NCBI RefSeq assembly: GCF_029868745.1
Contig: NZ_JARWOP010000222.1
Coordinates: forward strand, 1-38,689
Origin: Nocardia wallacei
Lineage (GTDB): Bacteria; Actinomycetota; Actinomycetes; Mycobacteriales; Mycobacteriaceae
Direction of reading: 5' to 3'
DNA length: 38,689 nt
The translations under genes were made by a program, and so were the position numbers. This document shows, in pieces, positions 9,813 through 17,989 of this stretch. Position 1 is the stretch's first letter. Every line of letters starts with the position of its first letter. The notes under the pieces are model-generated. The model was not told where the DNA came from, ran no database searches, and worked only from the letters and a program-made list of their open reading frames with translations.

Positions 9813-11125
9813 CGCGTCGCTATCTCCGTTCCGAAGATCAGAAGATGAGCGTAACCGGCGAACAGCCCGAGCACACCGCCGTGCACGAACAAAAGCCACT
9901 CGTCCTGTTTGATGGCGGAGCGCAACATATCGATGAAATCCGGTGGCGGAAGCGCCGCCATCTGTCTGGCGATGTACTGGCTGACATTCTTGCTCTGCTG
10001 CGCGTTGAACGCCGGATCCGCGAACGCCGCGGGCGCGAGATTCTTGCCCGCGTCGGCGAAGTGGTCTTGCAGGGCCTGGTAGTCGCGGTTGCCGATCATG
10101 AATTTCAGCGCGCCGCGCGCCGGGCCCAGCGCCCGATCGGTGGCCGGGCGCAGCGTGTCCTCCAGCACCTGCAAGGTGCGGTCGGAGCGTGGGCCGTTGA
10201 GCAGCTCGTCACCGACATTGGCGACGGTGATCACCTGACTCGCCACCAGTTCGGCGTACCCCTGGGTGATCTCCGGCTGCCGCTTGATCAACAACCCCTG
10301 CCGCCACGGGCACCACCACTTCGGGTAGGCCGGTACGAAGATCAGGTTGATACCGATCCAATTGACCACCCAGCCGATGACCACGCCGCCGACCGGCAGC
10401 ACGAACAGCGCCGGCCAGTGCGTCAGGTGCAGAATCGCGACCAGCACCGCGCCCATCGGCGCGCCGAAGTAGAAGCCGAAGTTCTGCATGAACCGCAGCT
10501 CCTTGGCGCCGAGCACCTGGAAGACCATGTTGAGCAGGTGCGGGCGGGACTGGAAGTACCGGATCACCATCGACTTGACGTCGAGCAGTTGCTCGATGTT
10601 GTTGCCGAGTTCGTCGGTGAGTTCCCGAAGGATGTCGGGTAGTTGCTGGCGGACCCGCTCGTGCACCATCTCCCGGACCTGAGCGGGCAGGTTGTACCAC
10701 AGCTGCGGATGCTCGCGGGTCGCTATGTCCTCGACGATGTCGCGGATCTGTTCATCGGCGATGGCGGTGAGATGTTCGGCCAGCGCGTCGGGTTCGAGTT
10801 CGCGATAGAAGTCGGCGACGCTGCCGAGCTTGGCCAGGCCCTTGTCCACGGCGATGGACGCCATCTTGTCGGCCCGCGAGGGCACGATGCCCTGCCAGCC
10901 CATCCGGCCGTCGAACTGCAGCAGCGGCAGCACCTGAATGCGCTTGGGCAGATAGGGGAACAGCGTGCGCAGCCCCGGCACGCCCACGCCGTGGAAGCGA
11001 ACGGGCTTGAACAACATCAGGACGCCGGTCCAGTTGGTGATGTAGCCGATGACGCCGGTGAACAGGGGGATCGTGATCAGTTCCGCCAGAATGGTCGGGT
11101 GGATATGAAAGATGCTGTCTAGCAC
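9803..11125 (-). CDS. DUF445 family membrane protein
   Basis: A 440-residue protein of the DUF445 (YheB-like) family, function unknown. The hallmark is a duplicated membrane motif: GYITNWTGVLMLFKP near residue 27 and GWVVNWIGINLIFVP near residue 250, each inside a hydrophobic hairpin. Between them lies a long helical soluble region, and a last hydrophobic segment sits at the C-terminus (LLFVHGGVLGLFAGYAHLLIFG). The GTG start is preceded by AGGAGGG. It is the first gene of a two-gene operon with Abi-alpha paralogue 1 and is divergent from paralogue 2. Physical cooperation among the three is an inference from this arrangement. Confidence 0.85.
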   Translation of the reverse strand: MLDSIFHIHPTILAELITIPLFTGVIGYITNWTGVLMLFKPVRFHGVGVPGLRTLFPYLPKRIQVLPLLQFDGRMGWQGIVPSRADKMASIAVDKGLAKLGSVADFYRELEPDALAEHLTAIADEQIRDIVEDIATREHPQLWYNLPAQVREMVHERVRQQLPDILRELTDELGNNIEQLLDVKSMVIRYFQSRPHLLNMVFQVLGAKELRFMQNFGFYFGAPMGAVLVAILHLTHWPALFVLPVGGVVIGWVVNWIGINLIFVPAYPKWWCPWRQGLLIKRQPEITQGYAELVASQVITVANVGDELLNGPRSDRTLQVLEDTLRPATDRALGPARGALKFMIGNRDYQALQDHFADAGKNLAPAAFADPAFNAQQSKNVSQYIARQMAALPPPDFIDMLRSAIKQDEWLLFVHGGVLGLFAGYAHLLIFGTEIATRWV

Positions 11126-11396
11126 GAGACCCTCCTGCCGACCCCGAACCGGTGACGCCGCCCCGCCGGCACCTCAACGTACCCCGTCGGCTCGAGGGAC
11201 CTTACTGTGGATTCAGGAATCGAGTCCACTTCCGGTGTTGCGCTGGTCCACAAGGTACTGGGGTGGGAGACTTCGGTCACAACGGTCGGCCGGAATGTCG
11301 CATCGGACATCGGCGCCCGGAAGAATGACGACCACCACAGCAGCGGCAGGCAGCGTGAGCGACGCCCGCTCACCCAGGCGATATTCGGAGAAGCAC
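11126..11396. promoter_or_regulatory. Divergent control region of the Abi-alpha/DUF445 module
   Basis: This 271-base region drives DUF445-Abi-alpha 1 to the left and Abi-alpha 2 to the right. At 11207-11229 there is a nested inverted repeat: GTGGATTC faces GAGTCCAC (7 of 8 paired), and inside it GATTC-AG-GAATC is perfect. A TAnnnT box, TACTGT (11203-11208), abuts it. This could be an operator shared by both directions. No ORF with support is seen here. Confidence 0.35.
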
Positions 11397-12272
11397 GTGG
11401 CAAACGACAGGACCGGACGGGACGTGGTCCGCCCCGGTTCCCGTGCCGTGGAACGCAGCTCTGAGGTAGAGCAGCGACAGATCAGCAACGAGGCCCGGAT
11501 GATTCGCGGTGTCTTCCGCGCGGCCGGGCTGGCGGCCGGAACCGCCGTGCGCGGCGGACAGTGGGCGGTCGGCACCACCTACGAGGTCACCAAGGAGATC
11601 ACCCAGGCCGCGCTGAACGGCGAGTCGTCCGCCGACATCGCCGAGCGCGCCGGGGCGGCGCTGCAATCGGTGGCCCGCAATATCCTCGGCGTCACCGAGG
11701 GGTCGGTGCGCGAGATCGTCAGCTATGTCCCGACCGGCAACGGCCACACCCAGCAGGCCATCCCCGGCGGTTACGTGCGCTCGTCGAGCCTCGACGATCT
11801 GCGCCGTCGCGGTGACGCGCTGCTGGCTCGGTCGGCGGACGTGTACTTCACCGAGGATGTGCACCCGGCCTACGACCGCATCCTCGACCAGATCGCCCCC
11901 GACGAGGCCCGCATTCTGCGGTTCATGGCGCTCAACGGACCGCAGCCCGCGGTCGACGTGCGCACCAACAGACCGCTCGGTATTGGTTCGGAGTTGGTGA
12001 CCGGCGATCTGACCTCGGTGCCCGAAGAGGCCGGCGTCCGCTATCTGGACCGGGCCCGGTTGTACCTGATCAATCTGAACCGGCTCGGGCTGCTGGTGAC
12101 CTCCGACGATCCGGTCGTGCTGAGCCGCTACATGGTGCTCGAGGTGCAGCCCGTCGTGGAAACCGCCCTCAAACGGGCCGGCCGGGCGCCGAAGATCGTG
12201 CGAAAGAGCCTGCGACTGACCGAGTTCGGCGAGGACTTCTGCCGCACCTGCTTCTCCATCAACGGCTCGTAA
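11397..12272 (+). CDS. Abi-alpha (DUF4393) family protein, paralogue 2
   Basis: A 291-residue paralogue of the protein at 8970-9812. The conserved C-terminal two thirds contain APDEARILRF, GPQPAVDVRTNRPL, YLINLNRLGLL and LTEFGEDFCRTCF. The N-terminal region also aligns: a Gly-rich stretch with WAVGTTYEV against WGVGTAVGV, then a helix ending in ARNILGV against RRALGIP. The GTG start has GGAG six bases upstream; the frame stays open to 11112, but that extension covers the divergent promoter and looks non-coding. The Cys in FCRTCF/FVRTCL is shared by both. Function unknown; the symmetrical placement around DUF445 suggests the two paralogues act together. Confidence 0.7.
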   Translation: MANDRTGRDVVRPGSRAVERSSEVEQRQISNEARMIRGVFRAAGLAAGTAVRGGQWAVGTTYEVTKEITQAALNGESSADIAERAGAALQSVARNILGVTEGSVREIVSYVPTGNGHTQQAIPGGYVRSSSLDDLRRRGDALLARSADVYFTEDVHPAYDRILDQIAPDEARILRFMALNGPQPAVDVRTNRPLGIGSELVTGDLTSVPEEAGVRYLDRARLYLINLNRLGLLVTSDDPVVLSRYMVLEVQPVVETALKRAGRAPKIVRKSLRLTEFGEDFCRTCFSINGS

Positions 12273-12345
12273 CGCGGCTGATAGCAATCCGATACAGATT
12301 TCCCGATCCGCGCAGATTCGCCGCTTCTGGTGGGATTGTGGAGTT

Positions 12346-12870
12346 ATGGATTCCGATGCCGTCTCCGCGATCAGCCGGCTGAAGTTCCGGTATCTGCGGG
12401 CACTCGACACCAAGTCCTGGGACGACTTCGCCGACACCATGGTCCCGGAAGCGACGGCGACCTACAGCGAGTACCTGCAGTTCGAATCGCGCGACGCGTT
12501 CCTGGCGTTCATGCGCAACACGCTCGGCCCGCACGTGATCACCGAACACCGCTGCGACCATCCCGAGATCGATATCGACGGCGACACCGCGACCGGCACC
12601 TGGTATCTCGCCGACACGGTGCTGATCCCCGGTCACAACATGCTGTTGCGCGGGGCGGCGTTCTACAACGACCGGTACGTGAAGTGCGACGACGGCGCCT
12701 GGCGCATCGCCCACACCGGGTACGAACGCACCTACGAGGTCGTGCTGTCCATGTCGGACCTGCCCAGCCTGCGCCTGACCTCGAGTCGCTGGGGACTCAT
12801 CGCCCAGGAGCCGGGGATGACGCCCGACTCCGACAACTCGCCCCCCGACGCCGCCGAAACCATGGGCTGA
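12346..12870 (+). CDS. SnoaL-like (NTF2-fold) protein
   Basis: A 174-residue protein with the cone-shaped NTF2/SnoaL fold signature. An N-terminal helix reads ISRLKFRYLRALDTKSWDDF, then ATATYSEYL, the segment ITEHRCDHPEIDIDGDTATGTWYL, and WRIAHTGYERTYE near residue 125. Proteins of this group include small dehydratases, isomerases and cyclases, many uncharacterised. The ATG has GGAG a few bases upstream. It lies between Abi-alpha 2 and the convergent prfC, only four bases from the prfC stop. Substrate unknown. Confidence 0.8.
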   Translation: MDSDAVSAISRLKFRYLRALDTKSWDDFADTMVPEATATYSEYLQFESRDAFLAFMRNTLGPHVITEHRCDHPEIDIDGDTATGTWYLADTVLIPGHNMLLRGAAFYNDRYVKCDDGAWRIAHTGYERTYEVVLSMSDLPSLRLTSSRWGLIAQEPGMTPDSDNSPPDAAETMG

Positions 12871-12874
12871 GGGC

Positions 12875-14491
12875 TCAGTCCGCGGTCGCGACCAGCGGTT
12901 CGAGGGTCAGGTTCGGCATTTCCTTCTGGATGTACTGCAGGCGCCACTTATCGCTGAACAGCGCCAGGATCGCGCCGTCGGTGCGGGTGAAGACCTCCAC
13001 CCCGCGCTGCCGGTCCAACTCGGGGGCCGAGTCGGCGTCGGTGCGGCGGGCCAGCTGGTACGGCAGGTTGTCGAGGTGGGTCTCGACATTGAACTCCGCC
13101 TGCATGCGGGCGGTGACCACCTCGAACTGCATCGGACCGACCGCGGCCAGCACCGGCGAGGCGTCGCCGCGGGTGTCGTTGCGCAGCACCTGCACCACGC
13201 CCTCGGAATCCAGCTGATCGATCGCCTTCCGGAACTGCTTGTACTTCCCGGCGCTCTGCGCGCGCAGCGTGGCGAAATGCTCCGGCGCGAACGACGGGAT
13301 CGGCGGGAACTGCACCTTCTTACCCACGAACAGCGTGTGCCCCGGGGCCAGCGCGGTCGCGTTCACCAGGCCGACCACGTCGCCCGGATAGGCGGTGTCG
13401 ACGGTGGCGCGCTCCCGGCCGAAGACGGTCAGCGCGTACTTGGTCGCGAAGGGCTTGCCGGTTTGCGCGTGGGTGACCACCATGCCGCGCTCGAACTCGC
13501 CGGACACGATGCGCATGAACGCCAGCCGGTCGCGGTGGGCGGCGTCCATGCCCGCCTGCACCTTGAACACGACCGCGCTGAACGGGTCCGCGGGAGTGCG
13601 CGGCGCGCCGTTGACATCGGTGCGCGGACCGGGCGGGGGCGCCAGTTCCACCAGGGTGTCCAGCAGCTGGCGCACACCGAAATTCAGCATCGCCGAGGCG
13701 TAGATGACCGGCGAGGTCTGGCCCGCCAGGAACAGTTCCTGGTCGTGGTCCTGGCCGGTGGCCGACAGCAACTCGCTCTCCTCGGCCGCGGTCGTCCACA
13801 CCTCGGCCTCGCGCTCGGCCGCCTGCTCCGGGGTGTAGGACTCCTCCGGCGCGATGGTGGCGCCGCCCGCGGTACGGGTGAAGTGCACGTATTCGGTGGC
13901 CGCGCCGTCCTCGCCGCGGCGCAGCAGGCCGCGGAAGTCGCCCGCGATGCCGACCGGCAGGAACAGGGGAGTGGGCGTCAGCCCGATGCGCTCGCTGATC
14001 TCGTCGAGCAGCTCCAGCGGGGCGCGACCGGGGCGGTCCCACTTGTTGACGACGGTGATGACCGGGATGCCGCGATGGCGGCAGACCTGAAACAGCTTGA
14101 GCGTCTGCGGTTCCAGGCCCTTGGCGGCGTCGATGAGCATCACGGCGGCGTCGACGGCGGTCAGCACCCGGTAGGTGTCCTCGGAGAAATCCGAGTGGCC
14201 GGGGGTGTCGACCAGATTGATCACGCACCCGCCGTATTCGAACTGCAGCGCGGTCGAGCTGACCGAGATACCGCGCGCCTTCTCCATCTCCATCCAGTCC
14301 GAGACCGTCGAGCGGCGCCCGGCCTTGCCGTGGATGGCGCCGGCCTCGGCGATCACCTTGGCGTGCAGCGCCAGGGCCTCGGTGAGGGTGGATTTACCGG
14401 CGTCGGGGTGCGAGATCACCGCGAATGTGCGCCGCCGTGCCACCTCTTCGGACAGCCCGGGCGCGCTCGCGCCGGCAGTCGGGGAATTCAC
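12875..14491 (-). CDS. prfC: Peptide chain release factor 3
   Basis: A 538-residue translational GTPase that removes RF1/RF2 from the ribosome after peptide release. The G domain has SHPDAGKSTLTEA (residues 28-40), the switch I motif EKARGISVSSTA, DTPGHSDFSEDTYR and NKWDRPGR. The C-terminal region has the RF3-specific GPMQFEV and the ending NLTLEPLV. The GTG start, followed by MNSPTAG, leaves an N-terminus of normal length; the open frame extends to 14674 but that part is unlike RF3. A GAGGAG lies about nine to fourteen bases upstream. Confidence 0.95.
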   Translation of the reverse strand: MNSPTAGASAPGLSEEVARRRTFAVISHPDAGKSTLTEALALHAKVIAEAGAIHGKAGRRSTVSDWMEMEKARGISVSSTALQFEYGGCVINLVDTPGHSDFSEDTYRVLTAVDAAVMLIDAAKGLEPQTLKLFQVCRHRGIPVITVVNKWDRPGRAPLELLDEISERIGLTPTPLFLPVGIAGDFRGLLRRGEDGAATEYVHFTRTAGGATIAPEESYTPEQAAEREAEVWTTAAEESELLSATGQDHDQELFLAGQTSPVIYASAMLNFGVRQLLDTLVELAPPPGPRTDVNGAPRTPADPFSAVVFKVQAGMDAAHRDRLAFMRIVSGEFERGMVVTHAQTGKPFATKYALTVFGRERATVDTAYPGDVVGLVNATALAPGHTLFVGKKVQFPPIPSFAPEHFATLRAQSAGKYKQFRKAIDQLDSEGVVQVLRNDTRGDASPVLAAVGPMQFEVVTARMQAEFNVETHLDNLPYQLARRTDADSAPELDRQRGVEVFTRTDGAILALFSDKWRLQYIQKEMPNLTLEPLVATAD

Positions 14492-14811
14492 GGGGGAGTG
14501 CTCCTCTTCGCGGGACAGGCAACCGCTCCAGGGTACTCGACCGAACGATCGGCCGACCGAGCCGGCCCACGCGGTCCGGAATCGATCAAGGAGGGTGAAG
14601 ACCGGGGGCGCCGTGCAAGGGGCCACGGTGGTGCGTGTTATTCTCGTCGGGTTGTCTCGGCGAGGGTGAGGCACTTGTGCTCACCGTGATCGACGTGGCC
14701 CGGCTTCCGGTCGTCCTCGTTCGGTCTTCGCCCGACGAGCAGACCCTCGGTCAGGTCCAGCCCCTGACCCAGCATGCAGACCGCCCGGAGAGCCGTAGGA
14801 GTTCATCAGTC
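14492..14811 (+). promoter_or_regulatory. Intergenic region with probable rplY promoter and leader
   Basis: 320 bases between divergent prfC and rplY. A TAnnnT box TATTCT (14639-14644) could be the rplY -10, leaving a leader of about 160 bases. The leader contains a hairpin at 14716-14739 (CTCGTTCGG against CCCGACGAG, one bulge). Such leaders are sometimes sites of autoregulation in ribosomal protein genes, but no known element is recognised. TAGGAG at 14796-14801 is the rplY ribosome-binding site. No additional gene is supported. Confidence 0.35.
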
Positions 14812-15420
14812 ATGTCCGACGCCAGCCTTCTCGAAGCCACCGTCCGCACCGAGTTCGGCAAGGGCGCAGCGCGCCGTACCCGCCGGGCCGGTCATGTCCC
14901 CGCCGTGCTGTACGGCCACGGCGAGGCCCCCAAGCACCTCGCGGTCGACGCGCACGCCTTCGCCGCGATCCTGCGCGAGCACGGCACCAACGCCGTGCTG
15001 AACCTCGAGATCGAGGGCAAGAAGCAGCTCGCCCTCACCAAGTCCGTTGTGGTGCACCCGATCCGCCGCTACATCGAGCACGCCGACCTGCTGATCGTCA
15101 AGCGCGGCGAGAAGGTCGTCGCCGACGTGCACGTCGTGCTCTCCGGTGACGCCGCCCCCGGCACCCTGGTCACCCAGGACGCCACCACCATCTCCGTCGA
15201 GGCCGACGCCCTGAACATCCCCGAGGAGATCGAGGTCTCCATCGAGGGCATCGAGGCCGGCACCCAGATCACCGCCGGTCAGATCACGCTGCCGAAGGGC
15301 ACCACCCTGGCCGCCGACCCGGAAACCCTGCTCGTCAACATCATCACCGCCCCGGCCGCCGAGGCCGCCGAGAGCGAGAGCGCCGACGAGGCGTCCGCCG
15401 AGGGCGAGGGCGCCGAATAA
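14812..15420 (+). CDS. rplY: 50S ribosomal protein L25, CTC type
   Basis: Binds 5S rRNA in the large subunit. The 202-residue protein has the N-terminal L25 domain ([22 protein letters not shown], then [10 protein letters not shown]). This is followed by the C-terminal TL5/CTC beta domain (residues about 100-185) and a low-complexity acidic Ala/Glu/Ser tail of about 20 residues. The ATG at MSDASLLEA is the conserved start. pth follows after 22 bases on the same strand, as the pair does in mycobacteria. Confidence 0.95.
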   Translation: MSDASLLEATVRTEFGKGAARRTRRAGHVPAVLYGHGEAPKHLAVDAHAFAAILREHGTNAVLNLEIEGKKQLALTKSVVVHPIRRYIEHADLLIVKRGEKVVADVHVVLSGDAAPGTLVTQDATTISVEADALNIPEEIEVSIEGIEAGTQITAGQITLPKGTTLAADPETLLVNIITAPAAEAAESESADEASAEGEGAE

Positions 15421-15442
15421 GACCGGCGCGTAACGGTTTTCG

Positions 15443-16033
15443 ATGACCGAACCGAACGGCGGACCGCCGCGGCCCGCGCTCGTGGTCGGCCTGGGGAATC
15501 CAGGGCCCGAGTACGAGCGCACCCGGCACAATGTCGGCTTCCTGGTCGCCGATGTGCTCGCGGGGCGTGTCGGCGGTCGTTTCACCGTGCACAAGAAGTC
15601 CGGCGCAGACCTGCTCGAGGCCCGGCTGGACGGGCGAAAAGTGTTGCTGGCCAAGCCGCGTACGTACATGAACGTGTCCGGCCGGCCGGTCGCGGCGCTG
15701 GCGCGGTTCTTCTCGGTCCCGGCGGACGAGGTGATCGTCGTGCACGACGAACTCGATCTGCCGTTCGGCGCCATCCGGCTCAAGCGCGGTGGCGGCGAGG
15801 GCGGGCACAACGGGCTGCGCTCGGTGTCCAGCGCTCTGACCACCAAGGACTACCTGCGGGTGCGGTTCGGCATCGGCCGGCCGCCGGGCCGACAGGACCC
15901 GGCCGACTTCGTGCTCAAGCCGTTCTCATCGGTCGAGCGCAAGGAGGTCCCCGTCCTCGTGGAGCAGGCCGCCGACGCCGTGGAACTGCTCCTGCGCGTC
16001 GGGCTGGAACCGGCGCAGAACCAATTGCACTGA
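15443..16033 (+). CDS. pth: Peptidyl-tRNA hydrolase
   Basis: Cleaves the ester bond of peptidyl-tRNA released by stalled ribosomes, recycling tRNA. The 196-residue protein carries GLGNPGPEY, the catalytic His in RHNVGF (residue 29), [10 protein letters not shown] with the conserved Asn, [11 protein letters not shown] and [11 protein letters not shown]. The length matches the family. It is probably co-transcribed with rplY; the palindromic repeat beginning about 45 bases past the stop may terminate the transcript. Confidence 0.95.
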   Translation: MTEPNGGPPRPALVVGLGNPGPEYERTRHNVGFLVADVLAGRVGGRFTVHKKSGADLLEARLDGRKVLLAKPRTYMNVSGRPVAALARFFSVPADEVIVVHDELDLPFGAIRLKRGGGEGGHNGLRSVSSALTTKDYLRVRFGIGRPPGRQDPADFVLKPFSSVERKEVPVLVEQAADAVELLLRVGLEPAQNQLH

Positions 16034-16053
16034 GCGCGAACTCTTTCGGCGCA

Positions 16054-16088
16054 CAACCACCGTCATCCGGCAACCACCGTCATCCCGG
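16054..16088. repeat. Tandem duplication at the left edge of the palindromic repeat
   Basis: CAACCACCGTCATCCGG (16054-16070) is followed directly by CAACCACCGTCATCCCGG (16071-16088). The duplicated unit contains the outer end of the palindromic element's left arm plus eight bases outside it, so it looks like a remnant of a second insertion or a slippage event. Confidence 0.7.
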
Positions 16089-16153
16089 CGTGCTTTTTTG
16101 GCCGGGATCCACTGCCGCTCTGTGGATTCCGGCCAAAAGCACGCCGGAATGAC
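16079..16153. repeat. REP/MITE-like palindromic repeat, copy 1
   Basis: A 75-base imperfect palindrome starting GTCATCCCGG and ending CCGGAATGAC, with inner arms GGCCGGGATCCAC and GTGGATTCCGGCC around a nine-base centre. Its outer ends, its inner arms and the T-rich and A-rich internal patches match copy 2 (33832-33905). It lies between the convergent pth and ligase genes and could act as a bidirectional terminator. Confidence 0.8.
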
Positions 16154-16172
16154 AGGGGGGATGGGGCTTCGG

Positions 16173-17828
16173 CTACTTGCTCGTTCTGGTGAGGGTCGCG
16201 GTCGCGGTGCGGCGCAGCTTGCCCGACGAAGTTTTGGGCAGGGCTCCCGGTCCCAGGACTGTCACGCTGCGCGGGCGCACGCCCACCTCGGCGAACACCT
16301 CGTGCACGATGTCGTGTTCGATGCGCCGGACCTCCGCGGCGTTCTGGTGGTCGTTGGTCTCCACCACCACGGCGAAGCTCTCGCGATACTGGCCCGCGTC
16401 CAGCCGGACCGCGACCGCGTTGCCCGGCCGCACCCCGCGCACGCGCAGCGCGGCGCGCTCGATGTCGGTCGGGAAGATGTTGCGGCCGCCCATGATGATG
16501 ACGTCCTTGATCCGGCCGCACACGACGATCAGGCCCTCCTCGGTGAAGTAGCCGATATCGCCGGTGTCCAGCCAGCCCGCGTCGTCCCGGGTGGGCAGGA
16601 AGCCGTCGACCGTGACGTAACCGGCGGTGACCGCGGCCCCGCGCACCTCGATCACTCCGACCGAGCGGGTCGGCAGCGGCGTGCGCTCGTTGTCGACCAC
16701 GCGGCCCTCCAGCCCGTCGACCAGGTAGCCCAGCGTCGGCAGCCGCCGCACGGCGCCGTGATGGGTGCGCGGATCCGCCACCGGCACGGCCTTTCCCAGC
16801 GCCTCCAGCAGGTCGGCGTCGACGATGTCGAGCACCATGCCGTGCCCGGGATCCGGGATCGACACGGCCAGTGTGGTTTCCGCCATCCCGTACACGGGCG
16901 TGATCGCCATCGGGTTGAGCCCGAATCGTTTTCCCGCGGCCGCGAGGGCCTCGATGGTGTCGGGATCGACCGGCTCCGCGCCGTTCCACATGTAGCGCAC
17001 GCTGCTCAGGTCCACCGCGCCGTCGTCGGCTTGGCGCAGGCGGCGGGACAGCAGCGCGTAGGCGAAATTCGGTGCGGCCGTGACGGTCCCGCGATACTTC
17101 GTGATCAGCTCGGCCCACAGCAACGGCCGGTGCAGGAAGTCCAGCGGTGTCACGCACACCACCTCGGCGCCGAATTGCATGGGCACGCTGAGGAATCCGA
17201 CCATGCCCATGTCGTGGAACAGCGGCAGCCAACTGATCATCACGTCGTGGTCGAGCTGGAATTTGACCCGGTCGAACATGGCGTAGGCGTTGGCGAGGAA
17301 GTTGCCGTGCGTGATCCGGACCGCCTTCGGCGACCCGGTCGAGCCCGAGGTCAGCTGTTGCAGAGCGATATCGCTCTCGGCGGTCGGCAGCGGATCGGTG
17401 TCCGGACCGGCGGGCAGGTCGTCGATGCGCACGACGGTGATGCCGCGTTCGACCAGCAGCGGGGCGGCCGCCTCGAACGGCGCGCCCAGCACCACGGCGC
17501 GGGCCTCGATCATGTGCAGCACGGTCTCGGTGTCGTGCGCCCACTGCATCAGGTCGGTGCGCGGCGTCGGCTGGTGCAGCATCGTGATCGACGCGCCGCG
17601 CATCCAGATCGCCTGGCATGCCGGGGCGATATCGGCCGGGAGGCCGGCCAGCACCCCGACCGCGTCACCGTGTGCGAGACCGGCGGCGGCCAGGCCACCG
17701 GCCATCCGGCGGGCGGTGCGGTGTATCTCGCCCCAGGTCTGCCGGCGCGGCGCCGCCGGCTCCCCGGTGACCAGGCCGCGCGTGGATTCGCGCGCGGTCG
17801 CGTACATCTCGTCGGTGAACCGGCTCAC
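16173..17828 (-). CDS. Fatty-acyl-AMP ligase/acyl-CoA synthetase-like enzyme (Pks16 type)
   Basis: A 551-residue adenylate-forming enzyme that should activate a fatty acid as acyl-AMP. It has the P-loop-like [18 protein letters not shown], the core motif [17 protein letters not shown] with the ribose-binding Asp, and [10 protein letters not shown] near the C-terminus. The block [15 protein letters not shown] and the phrase [16 protein letters not shown] look more like fatty-acyl-AMP ligases than classical acyl-CoA synthetases. The GTG start has GAGGGAG upstream. M. tuberculosis Rv1013 (named pks16, but not a polyketide synthase) occupies the same neighbourhood. The acyl acceptor is unknown, and no PKS, NRPS or acyl carrier protein gene is in the window. 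Confidence 0.85.
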   Translation of the reverse strand: MSRFTDEMYATARESTRGLVTGEPAAPRRQTWGEIHRTARRMAGGLAAAGLAHGDAVGVLAGLPADIAPACQAIWMRGASITMLHQPTPRTDLMQWAHDTETVLHMIEARAVVLGAPFEAAAPLLVERGITVVRIDDLPAGPDTDPLPTAESDIALQQLTSGSTGSPKAVRITHGNFLANAYAMFDRVKFQLDHDVMISWLPLFHDMGMVGFLSVPMQFGAEVVCVTPLDFLHRPLLWAELITKYRGTVTAAPNFAYALLSRRLRQADDGAVDLSSVRYMWNGAEPVDPDTIEALAAAGKRFGLNPMAITPVYGMAETTLAVSIPDPGHGMVLDIVDADLLEALGKAVPVADPRTHHGAVRRLPTLGYLVDGLEGRVVDNERTPLPTRSVGVIEVRGAAVTAGYVTVDGFLPTRDDAGWLDTGDIGYFTEEGLIVVCGRIKDVIIMGGRNIFPTDIERAALRVRGVRPGNAVAVRLDAGQYRESFAVVVETNDHQNAAEVRRIEHDIVHEVFAEVGVRPRSVTVLGPGALPKTSSGKLRRTATATLTRTSK

Positions 17829-17989
17829 GATCGACTCCCTCACGAAGTCGGACACGGGAAGCGGAGCCGAGCGAGAGCGTGGGCGGTTCTCGCTCGACCC
17901 CACACAACCGGATTACGGATCCCGTGCCGACCCGGTTCATCGGGCCGTCGCCCGCGCGATGGCGGGCACGGCCGGGCCGGGCGCGGCGC

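Noticed and set aside
16173..17828. A polyketide or NRPS cluster around the Pks16-like ligase
   Set aside because: The gene is a stand-alone adenylating enzyme and no PKS, NRPS or carrier-protein gene is present.
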